Source: Gelria sp. Kuro-4 (GTDB lineage Bacteria; Bacillota; DTU030; DUMP01). Taken from it: 64,000 bases of DNA. This document shows, one piece after another, positions 8,348-16,457 of this stretch. A program made the translations under genes and the position numbers. The DNA lies in contig NZ_AP024619.1 in the NCBI RefSeq assembly GCF_019668485.1, positions 681,001 to 745,000 of the forward strand, given 5' to 3'. Position 1 is the first letter of the stretch, and each line of letters opens with the position of its first letter. The notes under the pieces were generated by a model. That model searched no databases. It saw nothing but the letters and a program-made list of their open reading frames with translations, and had not been told where the DNA came from.

Positions 8348-8460
8348 GGATCTTCCTCCCTTCGGGCGGCTCCTTTCTGCCGCGTCCTTGTCTTCGTTTC
8401 ACCATATGTACTCGGCAGCCGCTTTAGACTAGCGGCGCGCGGCCGGACCCTGCCCCAGAA

Positions 8461-8515
8461 TGTAATGGGCCCGTAAAAAAGGTGTAATGGGCATGTAACC
8501 GTGACGTGGTACGAT
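8461..8515 (+). promoter_or_regulatory. Four-repeat OmpR-family operator with promoter
   Basis: TGTAA, CGTAA, TGTAA and TGTAA start at 8461, 8472, 8483 and 8494, a strict 11-bp period, as expected for tandem response-regulator monomers on one DNA face. A -10-like TACGAT (8510-8515) begins 11 bp past the last repeat, so the repeats replace the -35 element, as in PhoB-type activated promoters. The hexamers also fit the Bacillus WalR consensus TGTWAH-N5-TGTWAH. PhoP (by location) and WalR (by sequence) are both candidates. Confidence 0.65.
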
Positions 8516-8557
8516 GTAAACGAACCCAAGCGAAAACCTTTGAACCCCCTCTCAGAT

Positions 8558-8585
8558 AGCGCGGTACGGCCGCGCTTCTTTTTTT
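8558..8585 (+). terminator. Intrinsic terminator ahead of phoP
   Basis: Arms agcgcgg (8558-8564) and ccgcgct (8570-8576), loop tacgg, then a T-rich tail to 8585. It lies downstream of the repeat-driven promoter and upstream of phoP, so it would end a transcript of about 60 nt starting near 8522. Confidence 0.7.
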
Positions 8586-8664
8586 GTGTGGTCTGGGGCC
8601 GAAGGCAGATCCCGGCGGGGAGCGGCAGCTTTGCCCTTGAGTGAAGCTCTGTCAGAACCTTCCA

Positions 8665-8693
8665 TTGAAGCGGCCCGTCCGGGCCGCTATACT
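8665..8693 (+). promoter_or_regulatory. Probable phoP promoter with palindromic spacer
   Basis: TTGAAG (8665-8670) and TATACT (8688-8693) are 17 bp apart. The spacer is almost filled by the inverted repeat agcggccc-gtcc-gggccgct (8669-8688), which could be an operator. phoP starts 24 bp downstream. Confidence 0.5.
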
Positions 8694-8716
8694 TTTGGGT
8701 AGGGGAGGTGGAAGCG

Positions 8717-9403
8717 GTGGCGGAAAAAATCCTGGTGGTGGACGATGAGGCTACCATTGTGGAGTTTGTGCGCATCAACCTGGAGAAGGCGGGCTTTACC
8801 GTCCTCAGCGCCGGCGACGGCGACACCGCTTTGGCCTTGGCCACCTCTGAACGCCCGGACCTCATCGTCCTCGACGTGATGCTGCCCGGCCGCGACGGCT
8901 TCGAGGTCTGCCGCGAGCTCCGGCGCACCTCGTCCACGCCCATCATCATGCTCACCGCCCGGGACGAAGACATCGACAAGATCCTGGGCCTGGAGCTGGG
9001 CGCCGACGACTATATAACCAAGCCCTTCAACCCGCGCGAGCTGGTGGCCCGCATCAAGGCCATCCTCCGCCGGGTGGATCGCTCCGGCAAAATGGACGGC
9101 CGCGTCATCGCGCGCGGCCGCCTGCAGCTCGACCTGGACCGGCACCAGGTGACGGCCGGCGGCCGCCTGGTGGACCTGACGCCCAAGGAGTTCGAACTCT
9201 TAGAGCTCCTGATGAATAACCCGGGCCGCGTCTTTTCCCGCGAGACGCTGCTGGAGCGGCTCTGGGGCTACGACTTCTTCGGTGACTCCAAAACGGTGGA
9301 CGTGCACATCCGCCGCCTGCGCGAAAAGGTGGAGGAAGACCCGAGCTCGCCCACCCACATCCTTACCGTTTGGGGCGTCGGCTACAAGTTCCGGGAGTTT
9401 TAG
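8717..9403 (+). CDS. phoP: OmpR-family response regulator, PhoP/PhoB type
   Basis: A 228-residue regulator with a receiver domain (acidic pocket DDE, phospho-acceptor Asp53 in LIVLDVMLPG, Lys in ITKPFNPREL) and a C-terminal winged helix (LTPKEFELLELLMNNPGRVF, RLWGYDFFGDSKTVDVHIRR, GVGYKF). GTG 8717 is chosen because GGGGAGG at 8702-8708 sits 8 bases before it; the GTG nine bases earlier overlaps that site. It pairs with the adjacent kinase, which has a PAS and HAMP layout like PhoR. Assignment to phosphate control is by architecture; WalR, encoded 7.7 kb on, is a close paralogue. Confidence 0.85.
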   Translation: MAEKILVVDDEATIVEFVRINLEKAGFTVLSAGDGDTALALATSERPDLIVLDVMLPGRDGFEVCRELRRTSSTPIIMLTARDEDIDKILGLELGADDYITKPFNPRELVARIKAILRRVDRSGKMDGRVIARGRLQLDLDRHQVTAGGRLVDLTPKEFELLELLMNNPGRVFSRETLLERLWGYDFFGDSKTVDVHIRRLREKVEEDPSSPTHILTVWGVGYKFREF

Positions 9404-9405
9404 CC

Positions 9406-11142
9406 ATGCTGCGCACCATCCGCGGGCGCCTCACGCTCAGTTACGCCGTGCTTCTTTTTGTGACGGTCAGCCTCCTAGGGACCTTTCTCCTCGAGTCTTT
9501 GAACCGCTACTACCTGGAAGAGAGCCGGGCCAAGCTGGAGGCGCACGCGCGCGTTTTCTCGCATTACGCCGAACTCTCTTTTTTAGGCAACGCCCTGGCG
9601 CGCCGGTTCAGCCAGGATGTGGACGCCCGCGTGCAGATTCTCGATGTGAACGGCACCGTGGTAGGCGACTCGCGCTGGCCGGAGGAGCGGGCCATGGGGC
9701 AGACCATCGGCGGGCCCCTGGTGGAGCGGGCGCTGGCCGGCGAGGTGGTGAGCCAGGTCGCCCGGGCCGGCGGCAGCCGCGTGCTCTACGTGGCGGCGCC
9801 GCTTCGGGTGCAGGGCGGCACCGTCGGCCTGGTGTACCTGTCGTCCTCCCTGGCTGCTGCCGATGAGACCCTGGCCGTGGCCCGCAACCTCATCCTCTTG
9901 AGCGCGCTGGCGGCCCTGGCCGTGGCGCTGGTGGCCGGTTCCTTCCTGGCGCGCAGCATCACCCGGCCGCTGGCGGCGGTTACCGCGGTGGCGCGCCGGC
10001 TCGCCAGCGGCGACTTTTCGCCCCGTCTCACCCCTCAGCCCCCGGCGGAGGTGGAAGAGCTGTCGCGGGCTTTTAACTACTTGACAGAACGCCTGAGCGC
10101 TACCCTCAAGGCGATTGAGGCGGAGCAGCAAAAGCTTACCACGGTGCTGGCCGGCATGGGGGACCTGCTCCTGGCGGTGGACCGGAGCAGCCGGGTGGTC
10201 CTGGTGAACCCGGCCTTGGCGCGCACCCTGGGCCGCAAAGAAGAGGAACTCATTGGTGCGCCGCTGCCGGCGGCGGTGGCGGAGTCCGGGCTGGGACGGG
10301 TGCTCAGCGCCGGCCTTACGAGCGCCTGGCCCCAGGTGGCGGAGGTGACGCTTCCCGGCCAGAGCGCCGTCTACCGCGCCCAGGTGACGCCCTGGCAGGG
10401 CGGCCCCGGCGGGACGGGCGTCGTGGCCGTGCTGCGCGATATCACTGACCTCAAGCGGCTGGAGGCGGCCCGCCTGGAGTTTTTGGCCAACGTCTCCCAC
10501 GAGCTGCGCACCCCGCTCACTTCCATCAAGGGCTTTGCCGTAACGCTGCAGGACGATCTGCCGCCGGATTCGGACGCCGCCCGTTACGCCCGCGTCATCG
10601 AGCAGGAGACGGACCGCCTCTCCCGCCTGGTGGCCGATATTATGGACCTTTCCAAGATCGATGCCCGCGAGATCAGCCTGGATCTCAAGGCGCTGGACTT
10701 AACCGGGCTCATCTCGCAGGTGGTGGAACAGCTGCTCCCGCGCGCCGAGAGCGCCGGGCTTAAGCTCGGCACGGAGCTTCCTGCCGCCCTGCCGCGCGTG
10801 CTCTGCGACCCGGACCGCATCCAGCAGGTGCTGCTCAACCTTTTGGACAACGCCATCAAGTACACGCCGGCGGGGGGAAGGGTGGAGGTGAAGGCCTGGG
10901 CCGAGGAAAAGCGCGTGTGCGTGAGTGTGCGCGACACCGGCGTGGGCATCCCCGCCGCCGACCTGCCGCACATCTTTGAGCGCTTTTACCGGGTGGACAA
11001 GGCGCGCTCCCGGGCCTTGGGCGGCACCGGGCTCGGCCTCGCCATCGTCCAGGCCATCGTGGCGGAGCACGGGGGCGAGGTAAAGGTAAGGAGCGAGCCG
11101 GGGGCCGGGAGCGAGTTCACCATCCGGCTGCCGCACCTGTAA
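9406..11142 (+). CDS. phoR: Sensor histidine kinase, PhoR type
   Basis: A 578-residue membrane kinase starting two bases after phoP ends. The first membrane helix is near residues 10-28; an extracytoplasmic domain follows, then a second helix (LILLSALAALAVALVAGSFLA) and HAMP (RSITRPLAAVTAVARRL). A PAS domain (LLLAVDRSSRVVLVNPAL) precedes the DHp helix with its acceptor His (FLANVSHELRTPLTSIKGF). The ATPase domain has LLNLLDNAIKYTP, DTGVGIP, FERFYRVDKARSR and GGTGLGLAIV. It is the partner of the regulator just upstream. The ligand sensed outside the cell is not evident. Confidence 0.88.
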   Translation: MLRTIRGRLTLSYAVLLFVTVSLLGTFLLESLNRYYLEESRAKLEAHARVFSHYAELSFLGNALARRFSQDVDARVQILDVNGTVVGDSRWPEERAMGQTIGGPLVERALAGEVVSQVARAGGSRVLYVAAPLRVQGGTVGLVYLSSSLAAADETLAVARNLILLSALAALAVALVAGSFLARSITRPLAAVTAVARRLASGDFSPRLTPQPPAEVEELSRAFNYLTERLSATLKAIEAEQQKLTTVLAGMGDLLLAVDRSSRVVLVNPALARTLGRKEEELIGAPLPAAVAESGLGRVLSAGLTSAWPQVAEVTLPGQSAVYRAQVTPWQGGPGGTGVVAVLRDITDLKRLEAARLEFLANVSHELRTPLTSIKGFAVTLQDDLPPDSDAARYARVIEQETDRLSRLVADIMDLSKIDAREISLDLKALDLTGLISQVVEQLLPRAESAGLKLGTELPAALPRVLCDPDRIQQVLLNLLDNAIKYTPAGGRVEVKAWAEEKRVCVSVRDTGVGIPAADLPHIFERFYRVDKARSRALGGTGLGLAIVQAIVAEHGGEVKVRSEPGAGSEFTIRLPHL

Positions 11143-11202
11143 CGAGTTCGTAACCATTCGTTACCTTTTACTAATTCTTCTGTAAGGGCTGGGGCATAGA
11201 AT
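11138..11202 (+). promoter_or_regulatory. Second phased TGTAA-type operator, upstream of the GerMN lipoprotein gene
   Basis: TGTAA (11138), CGTAA (11149), CGTTA (11159), ACTAA (11170) and TGTAA (11181) lie at spacings of 11, 10, 11 and 11. A -10-like TAGAAT (11197-11202) starts 11 bp after the last repeat, the same geometry as at 8461-8515. It begins inside the last codons of phoR. A hairpin (11211-11236) sits in the predicted leader before the ribosome binding site. Confidence 0.55.
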
Positions 11203-11255
11203 GGAGATGGAACGCCCGGCCGAGGCGTCGGGCGTTACAACAAGGAGGGAGACCC

Positions 11256-12323
11256 ATGCCGCGATACGGGCTTTTTCTCCTGGCGGCCCTCGTCAGCCTC
11301 AGCCTTGTAGTGACCGGGTGCACGGCACCGGCTGAGACCCCGCCCCCTCCCGAGTCTCCGGCCGGACAGGCCGAGGCGCCGGCCCCGAACCCGGAACAGG
11401 CACCTCCGGTTGCGCCGGTCGCTGCGCCGGCGGCGCCCCAACCAGGCCCCGGCACGGATGTCGGCGGCGGGCGCCTCTACTTCCGCCTCTGGGGTACCAC
11501 GCCCGACCTTATGTACCTGGTACCGGTGACGGTGGAGGCACCGCATCCCGAGGATATGCCGCAGCAGGCATTGGCACTCCTCCTCGCCTGGCCTGACAAA
11601 AGCGGGGCCACCGTCTCGCTCTGGCCGGCGGGAACCAAGGCCGCCCTGCGCATCCAAGACGGCACAGCGACGGTTGATTTCACCAGCCTGGACACCACCA
11701 AGTTCGGCAGCACGCGCGAGACCTGGGCGCTCGACGGCCTGACCCTCACGCTGACCCAGTTCCCCCTCATCAGACGCGTGCAGGTTGAGGTGAAGGGCCG
11801 GGTGGTAGAGACCTTGGCCGGACACGTAGAAACGCGCCGGCCGCTTATCCCGCCGCCCTCTGTCAACCGCGTCGCCTTCAGCGGTACCCCGGCCGCCGGG
11901 GCGGGCACCATGCCGGTGACCCTGTACTTCCCCGGTCCCCAGAACTTGTTCCTGGTACCGATTACGCGCGACGTGCCCAAGACGCCGGCGGTCGCCCGCA
12001 CCGTGGTGGAGGAGCTCATCCGTGGGCCGGAGAAGGATTCCGGGCTCGGCCGGGTGATCCCGGAGGGGACGCGCCTGAGGGGCATCAAGCTGAAGGACGG
12101 TCTTCTCACCGTGGACTTCTCCAAGGAACTCAGGGATAAGCACTGGGGCGGCAGTGCCGGCGAGCGCCTTACCATCGAGGCCATCGTCCATTCTTTGGGC
12201 GCCGTTCCCGGTGTCGAGCAGGTGGAGATCCTCATCGAAGGACAGCGCGGCGCGACCATCGGCGGCCACGTGATCCTCGACCGTCCTATTGCGCCGGGAC
12301 CACTGAACATCCTTGGATCTTAA
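11256..12323 (+). CDS. Lipoprotein with two GerMN domains
   Basis: A 355-residue lipoprotein: signal peptide with lipobox LVVTGC, a Pro/Ala/Glu-rich linker to about residue 65, then two GerMN (sporulation/spore germination) modules. Module 1 runs through YFRLWGTTPDLMYLVPVTV and GTATVDFTSLDTTKF; module 2 through VTLYFPGPQNLFLVPITRDV, VVEELIRGPEKDSGL and GLLTVDFSKELRDKHWGG. GerMN proteins act at the outer face of the membrane in spore formers; the exact role is uncertain. AAGGAGGGA precedes the ATG. The upstream repeat operator suggests control by PhoP or WalR. Confidence 0.88.
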   Translation: MPRYGLFLLAALVSLSLVVTGCTAPAETPPPPESPAGQAEAPAPNPEQAPPVAPVAAPAAPQPGPGTDVGGGRLYFRLWGTTPDLMYLVPVTVEAPHPEDMPQQALALLLAWPDKSGATVSLWPAGTKAALRIQDGTATVDFTSLDTTKFGSTRETWALDGLTLTLTQFPLIRRVQVEVKGRVVETLAGHVETRRPLIPPPSVNRVAFSGTPAAGAGTMPVTLYFPGPQNLFLVPITRDVPKTPAVARTVVEELIRGPEKDSGLGRVIPEGTRLRGIKLKDGLLTVDFSKELRDKHWGGSAGERLTIEAIVHSLGAVPGVEQVEILIEGQRGATIGGHVILDRPIAPGPLNILGS

Positions 12324-12424
12324 GCACCTCTAGGGACCGCAGAGCGCCCGAGGGGAACTCCCAAAGAGCCTGACCTCGGACTGGGAAAGAGGCGGGTAAG
12401 TCACAGGGAAAGGAGGCGGGTGCG

Positions 12425-14119
12425 GTGCGGCGGGGAACGAAGATCGCTCTGCTGGTTCTGGCCCTTGTTGCTGCAGCGGCCCTGGCCTGGGCGGGCGGGG
12501 CAGGCCGCCCGCACCCCGCCCCTTCTCCAGGTTCGCCGCCCGCCCCACCCGACGAGACAAAAACCGTCAAACTGAAGCTCCATTTTGTCTATAGCGGCAG
12601 CGACCACGTGGTGACCCGGGAAGTGCCGGCTACGCGGGCTGTGGCCCGGGCGGCGCTGCAAGAGCTCCTCAAGGGTTACCTGGGCACCGCAGGCGAAGTA
12701 AACGTGCTGCCGCCCGGTACCCAGCTCCGGGATATTGCCATCCTGGACGGCATCGCCTACGTGGACTTTTCGCGCGAGTTTCGGGACAACCACTGGGGTG
12801 GGGTGGCCAGCGAGGTCGATACCATCTATTCGGTGGTCAACACCCTGGGCGAGTTCCCCACGGTGCGGGGGGTGCAGTTTCTCCTGGAGGGAAGCCCGCT
12901 CCGGACCATCGGCGCCGGTGTCGTGGACCTGGCACAACCCCTGAAGCCGCGCCGCATCGCCCCATCCCTTTACACCCAACTGGCCGCCCGGCTGGTGGGT
13001 CCGGCGGCGCGCGCCCTGCCCTGGAATGCCTGGGTGAAAAGTGAAGAGCGCCTGGCGCTGCGTGAGGGTTTTCCCGACGCCCTGGCCTTGGGAGACACCG
13101 ACGGCGACGGTGCCGACGAGCTGGTGCTCACCGCCGGTAAGCGGGTCGGCATTTGGGACCGGGAAGCGGGCGGCTTCGCTAGCGTTTGGGAACGCAAGTT
13201 CAGTTCCGCGCCGCGGGTGGTCCTGGCCGCCACCCGCGCCGGCAGCCGTAAAGACCTGGTGGTTGCGGCGGAAGAAGGGATCTTCATCTTTGGCTGGGGC
13301 GGTGACGGGTACGTCCAGCTGGGCTGGCAGGGGGTATCGGGGAACATCCAGGACTTGGCCGTGGGCGATACCGATGGCAACGGGCGGGCGGAAATCCTGG
13401 CGCTCTTCGGCCGGGTGGATGGCGCCGGCGAAGAGCTGGCCGGCGGTCGCATTGTCATCTGGGAGTGGAACGGCGAGACGTACCTGCGCCGCCGTGAAGA
13501 GGCCTTTTCCTTCCTGCGCCTGCTGCCGGCCGACGTAAACGGCGACGGCCGCGATGAAATCCTGGCCTTTGCGCGCCGGGGCGTCACCGTGTTTGGGTGG
13601 CAGGGAGCGGCCTATGTGGAGCTGGGCAGCAACCCGGCCGCCGGGGGTGCGCTGGCTACGGTGCTGGCCGGCGATGTGAACGGCGACGGGCATGCCGACC
13701 TGGTGGTGCGCGACGAAGCGGCACCCTCCCTCTATGTGTATAGCTGGCAGAGGGGCGGGTTCAGCAAGCTGTGGCAGGGTCCGCCGGCCGGCGGGCAGGT
13801 ACTGGGGCGGGAGGCCTTCATTTGGCCCGCCGGCGGCGGTTACCCCACCCTGCTGGTGGCCGGCAACAACCCGGGCAGTTATGTCTTCTTGCGCGCTGCT
13901 GCGGATGGCTGGCAGCAACAGGGCCTGGTCGGGGCCAGCGGTGAGCAGGTGCTGGGCTTCGGGGATGTGGACGGCGACGGCGCGCCGGAGGTCATCTTCC
14001 GCCGCCACCAGCTCCTCTCCAATCCGGTGCAGTGGCTCTACATCGGCCGGCTCAGCTCGCTGTCCTGGCCGGCTCCTGCGCCGCAAGACAAGGCGAAAAC
14101 CCCGCCGGGGCGGCTGTGA
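12425..14119 (+). CDS. GerMN domain fused to FG-GAP/VCBS-like repeats, exported
   Basis: A 564-residue protein starting at GTG behind GGAAAGGAGG. It has a signal or anchor segment (IALLVLALVAAAALAWAGG), a GerMN domain (about residues 50-165, with IAYVDFSREFRDNHWGGVA) closely related to the second module of the preceding lipoprotein, and then a C-terminal array of Asp-rich repeats of the integrin-like FG-GAP/VCBS kind (LGDTDGDGADELVLTAG, VGDTDGNGRAEILALFG, DVNGDGRDEILAFARRG, DVNGDGHADLVVRDE, DVDGDGAPEVIFRR). These probably form a Ca2+-binding beta-propeller. The fusion is unusual to me. It is likely surface-exposed, in one run of exported proteins with its neighbours. Confidence 0.82.
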   Translation: MRRGTKIALLVLALVAAAALAWAGGAGRPHPAPSPGSPPAPPDETKTVKLKLHFVYSGSDHVVTREVPATRAVARAALQELLKGYLGTAGEVNVLPPGTQLRDIAILDGIAYVDFSREFRDNHWGGVASEVDTIYSVVNTLGEFPTVRGVQFLLEGSPLRTIGAGVVDLAQPLKPRRIAPSLYTQLAARLVGPAARALPWNAWVKSEERLALREGFPDALALGDTDGDGADELVLTAGKRVGIWDREAGGFASVWERKFSSAPRVVLAATRAGSRKDLVVAAEEGIFIFGWGGDGYVQLGWQGVSGNIQDLAVGDTDGNGRAEILALFGRVDGAGEELAGGRIVIWEWNGETYLRRREEAFSFLRLLPADVNGDGRDEILAFARRGVTVFGWQGAAYVELGSNPAAGGALATVLAGDVNGDGHADLVVRDEAAPSLYVYSWQRGGFSKLWQGPPAGGQVLGREAFIWPAGGGYPTLLVAGNNPGSYVFLRAAADGWQQQGLVGASGEQVLGFGDVDGDGAPEVIFRRHQLLSNPVQWLYIGRLSSLSWPAPAPQDKAKTPPGRL

Positions 14120-14215
14120 AGCCGGTCGAGTGGCGGGCGCAATACTTTGCGCGGTACGCAAGGTGTGTCGCCCACGTAAGAGCGAAGGCCAGAACTTATG
14201 AAGGAGGCCGGGTCC

Positions 14216-15316
14216 ATGCGTTTCATCTCTTGTCTGACAGTAACCCTGCTCCTTGTTGCACTTTCAGTCGGCGGCTGCAGCCTCGGGGCGGGATCGAAAC
14301 CGGAGGCGGCGCCCCCGCCGCCTGCCGCTGCGGCACCCCTCGACAGCGAGGGTTACGGCCGGGTGGAGCTTTTGGCTGCCTTAAGCGGGGAGCCCCTGAG
14401 CAACCCGGCCGGCGTGGCGGTTAACGCGGCCGGCGACCTCTATGTGAGCGATGCCGCCAAACAGGTGGTGCTGGAGTTCCCCGGCGGCGATCTCAAGGCA
14501 ACACCTAAGGTCATCGGCGGCGAAGGCGGCGGCCTGGGACAGTTCGTCCACCCGCGCGACCTGGCCGTGGACGGCGCCGGTAACCTCTACGTGCTGGACG
14601 ACGGCAATTCCCGGGTGGAAAAATTCAGCCCGGACGGCAAACCCCTGGCCCAGGTGGGCGGCAGGGACGAGTTCGCTCCTTACTTCAGCCTGCAGGACGG
14701 CTACGACGAGCCCTTGAGCGCCCTGGCCGTGGATAAAGACGGCAACATCTACGTCGGCGTGAGCGGCGCCAATTACGACATCTCGCCGCACGCTCTGGTG
14801 AAGTTCGCTCCGGACGGCCGTAAGGTGTGGGAGGTAAAGAGCACCCTGGAAGGCGACGTGGACGTGGCGCCCTTCGCCTGGCCGGACGCGCTGGCCGTGG
14901 GCCGGGACGGCACCGGGAAGGACGGCACCCTCTTCGTGGCCCACGGGGCCAACGGCACCGGCAAGATCCTCATCCTGCCGCAACGGGATGGGCAGGTGGA
15001 CAAGAAGGCTGCGCGCGACTTCGGCCCCATCGGCAAAGGCCCCGGCGAGCTCATGCACACCCCGGCGGGCATCGCCCTTACCGCCTCCGGCGACATCCTG
15101 GTGGCCGACACCTACAACAACCGCCTGCAGCTCTTCAGCGCGGATGAGAAGCTGAAGGCCATGTACCGCTTAAAGGGCCTGCCGACGGCGGAGTTCGATC
15201 AGCCCGGGCCCTTGGCCGTCGCGCCGGACGGCAGTGTGTACGTGGTGGACGCCGGCAACAAGCGTGTCCTCAAGCTGCGCCTGGTACCACCGACGGCCGA
15301 CACAGAGAAGAAATGA
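14216..15316 (+). CDS. NHL-repeat beta-propeller lipoprotein
   Basis: A 366-residue lipoprotein. ATG 14216 is preferred because AAGGAGG at 14201-14207 follows the earlier ATG. The lipobox is SVGGC. The rest is NHL-type propeller repeats such as NPAGVAVNAAGDLYVSD, HPRDLAVDGAGNLYVLDD, PLSALAVDKDGNIYVGV, TPAGIALTASGDILVADTYNNRLQLF and GPLAVAPDGSVYVVDAGNKRVLKL. Such propellers bind partners or carbohydrates; no enzymatic residues are recognisable. It lies between two other exported proteins in the same direction. Confidence 0.85.
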   Translation: MRFISCLTVTLLLVALSVGGCSLGAGSKPEAAPPPPAAAAPLDSEGYGRVELLAALSGEPLSNPAGVAVNAAGDLYVSDAAKQVVLEFPGGDLKATPKVIGGEGGGLGQFVHPRDLAVDGAGNLYVLDDGNSRVEKFSPDGKPLAQVGGRDEFAPYFSLQDGYDEPLSALAVDKDGNIYVGVSGANYDISPHALVKFAPDGRKVWEVKSTLEGDVDVAPFAWPDALAVGRDGTGKDGTLFVAHGANGTGKILILPQRDGQVDKKAARDFGPIGKGPGELMHTPAGIALTASGDILVADTYNNRLQLFSADEKLKAMYRLKGLPTAEFDQPGPLAVAPDGSVYVVDAGNKRVLKLRLVPPTADTEKK

Positions 15317-15368
15317 TTGAGCCTGCAACATGCTCTTTCGGATGACAGTCTAGGGGGAGGGGAATACC

Positions 15369-16256
15369 GTGACAATGAGAATAGTTTCCGGGCCGGCCGG
15401 GCGCGGGCTGATTCCCCGCTCCCTGCTGGCCGTCATCTGCTTCGGCCTCGTTCTGCTCCTGGTCTTTTGCCAGACCGGCTGGCTCAGGCCGCTCACCTAC
15501 CAGCTGGCCCGCGCCGCCGCCCAGGCCGACCTCCTGCACCGGGTTCGCAGCTGGCAGACCCTCACCGGCGAGCATTTCGTCGTGAAGTTCCTGCCCCAGG
15601 ATAGGGACGTTGCTCCCCTGGTACTGCAGGCCGCCGAAGCGGCGTACGCGCCGGTGACCAAAGATTTGGCCTACGCCCCGCCCGGCCGCACCACGGTGGT
15701 CATCTACCCCACCCGCAAGGAGCTTAACGCCAGCTTCGGTTGGTCGGCCCAGGAGAGCGCCATGGGGGTTTACTGGGGCGGTGCCATCCGTGTCCTTTCC
15801 CCCAAGGCCTGGGTGGAGGGCAAAGACCCGGCGGAGATCGGCCGGGTGTTCCTCACCATGGGGCCCATGGCGCATGAGTTCACCCACCTGGTGCTGGACT
15901 ACAAAACGTGCGGCAACTACCCGCGCTGGTTCAGCGAAGGCTTGGCGCAGTACGAAGAGCTGCGCCACGGCGGGGTCCTCTGGGACGACCCGGCGGCGGA
16001 CTTCACGGGCGAGCTCTACTCCCTGGCCGACCTGGAGCGCTTCAGCGACCTGCCCAACCAGAGCCTGGCCTACCGCCAGGCCCTCTCGCTGGTGCAGTAC
16101 CTGGCCGCCAGCCGCGGCGAAGCAGGCCTGAAAAAAATCATCGCCGCCCTCGGCGATGGCGCCGGCTTCCCTGAGGCCCTCGCCGCCGCGGGCATCACCT
16201 CGCCGGCGGCCTTGGCCGCCGGCTGGCAGACCTGGCTCGCGGGCGCGGGAAAGTAG
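15369..16256 (+). CDS. Membrane-anchored zinc peptidase (peptidase MA-like)
   Basis: A 295-residue protein whose N-terminal hydrophobic segment (LLAVICFGLVLLLVFCQTG) anchors it outside the membrane. The catalytic HExxH appears as AHEFTHLVLDY, followed about 20 residues on by a downstream glutamate in RWFSEGLAQYEE, the gluzincin layout of the peptidase MA superfamily. GTG 15369 has GGGGGAGG 8 bases upstream. The substrate is unknown. The terminator before walR follows it after 156 bp. Confidence 0.83.
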   Translation: MTMRIVSGPAGRGLIPRSLLAVICFGLVLLLVFCQTGWLRPLTYQLARAAAQADLLHRVRSWQTLTGEHFVVKFLPQDRDVAPLVLQAAEAAYAPVTKDLAYAPPGRTTVVIYPTRKELNASFGWSAQESAMGVYWGGAIRVLSPKAWVEGKDPAEIGRVFLTMGPMAHEFTHLVLDYKTCGNYPRWFSEGLAQYEELRHGGVLWDDPAADFTGELYSLADLERFSDLPNQSLAYRQALSLVQYLAASRGEAGLKKIIAALGDGAGFPEALAAAGITSPAALAAGWQTWLAGAGK

Positions 16257-16412
16257 CCGGGGTGCCTGACTGAGTAAATAAACCTATCCTCTGTTCGGCG
16301 CTGAAACCCGACCCCGACGGATAGCGCAGGCGGGCGAAGGCAAGCGGGGGCCGAAGGGTTCCCGGGCTGCAGATGGGCTTTTGAGAACAGCTGGTGAGGT
16401 GCCCGGAAGGAT

Positions 16413-16442
16413 TTCGGCCCGGCGGGGCCGAATTTTCTTTTT
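16413..16442 (+). terminator. Intrinsic terminator directly before walR
   Basis: Arms ttcggccc and gggccgaa, 4-nt loop, then TTTTCTTTTT. It ends about 15 bases before the walR start, so it may end the upstream transcript or attenuate walR expression. Confidence 0.75.
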
Positions 16443-16457
16443 GAGAGGGGTGAGAAG

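Larger units (their letters stand above)
8348..8716. other. Intergenic control region between the deacetylase gene and phoP
   Basis: This 369-bp stretch holds no gene but is dense in signals: four TGTAA repeats (8461-8498), a -10-like TACGAT exactly 11 bp after them, an intrinsic terminator at 8558-8585, and a second promoter (8665-8693) whose spacer contains a palindrome. Details are in the separate entries. Confidence 0.7.

Noticed and set aside
8461-8498. Firm assignment of the repeats to PhoP as a classical Pho box
   Set aside because: The hexamers match the Bacillus WalR consensus at least as well, so only an OmpR-family operator can be claimed.
12401-14161. A 586-codon antisense frame opposite the GerMN/FG-GAP gene
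   Set aside because: The plus-strand frame has a signal peptide, ribosome binding site and recognisable repeats; the antisense frame has none.
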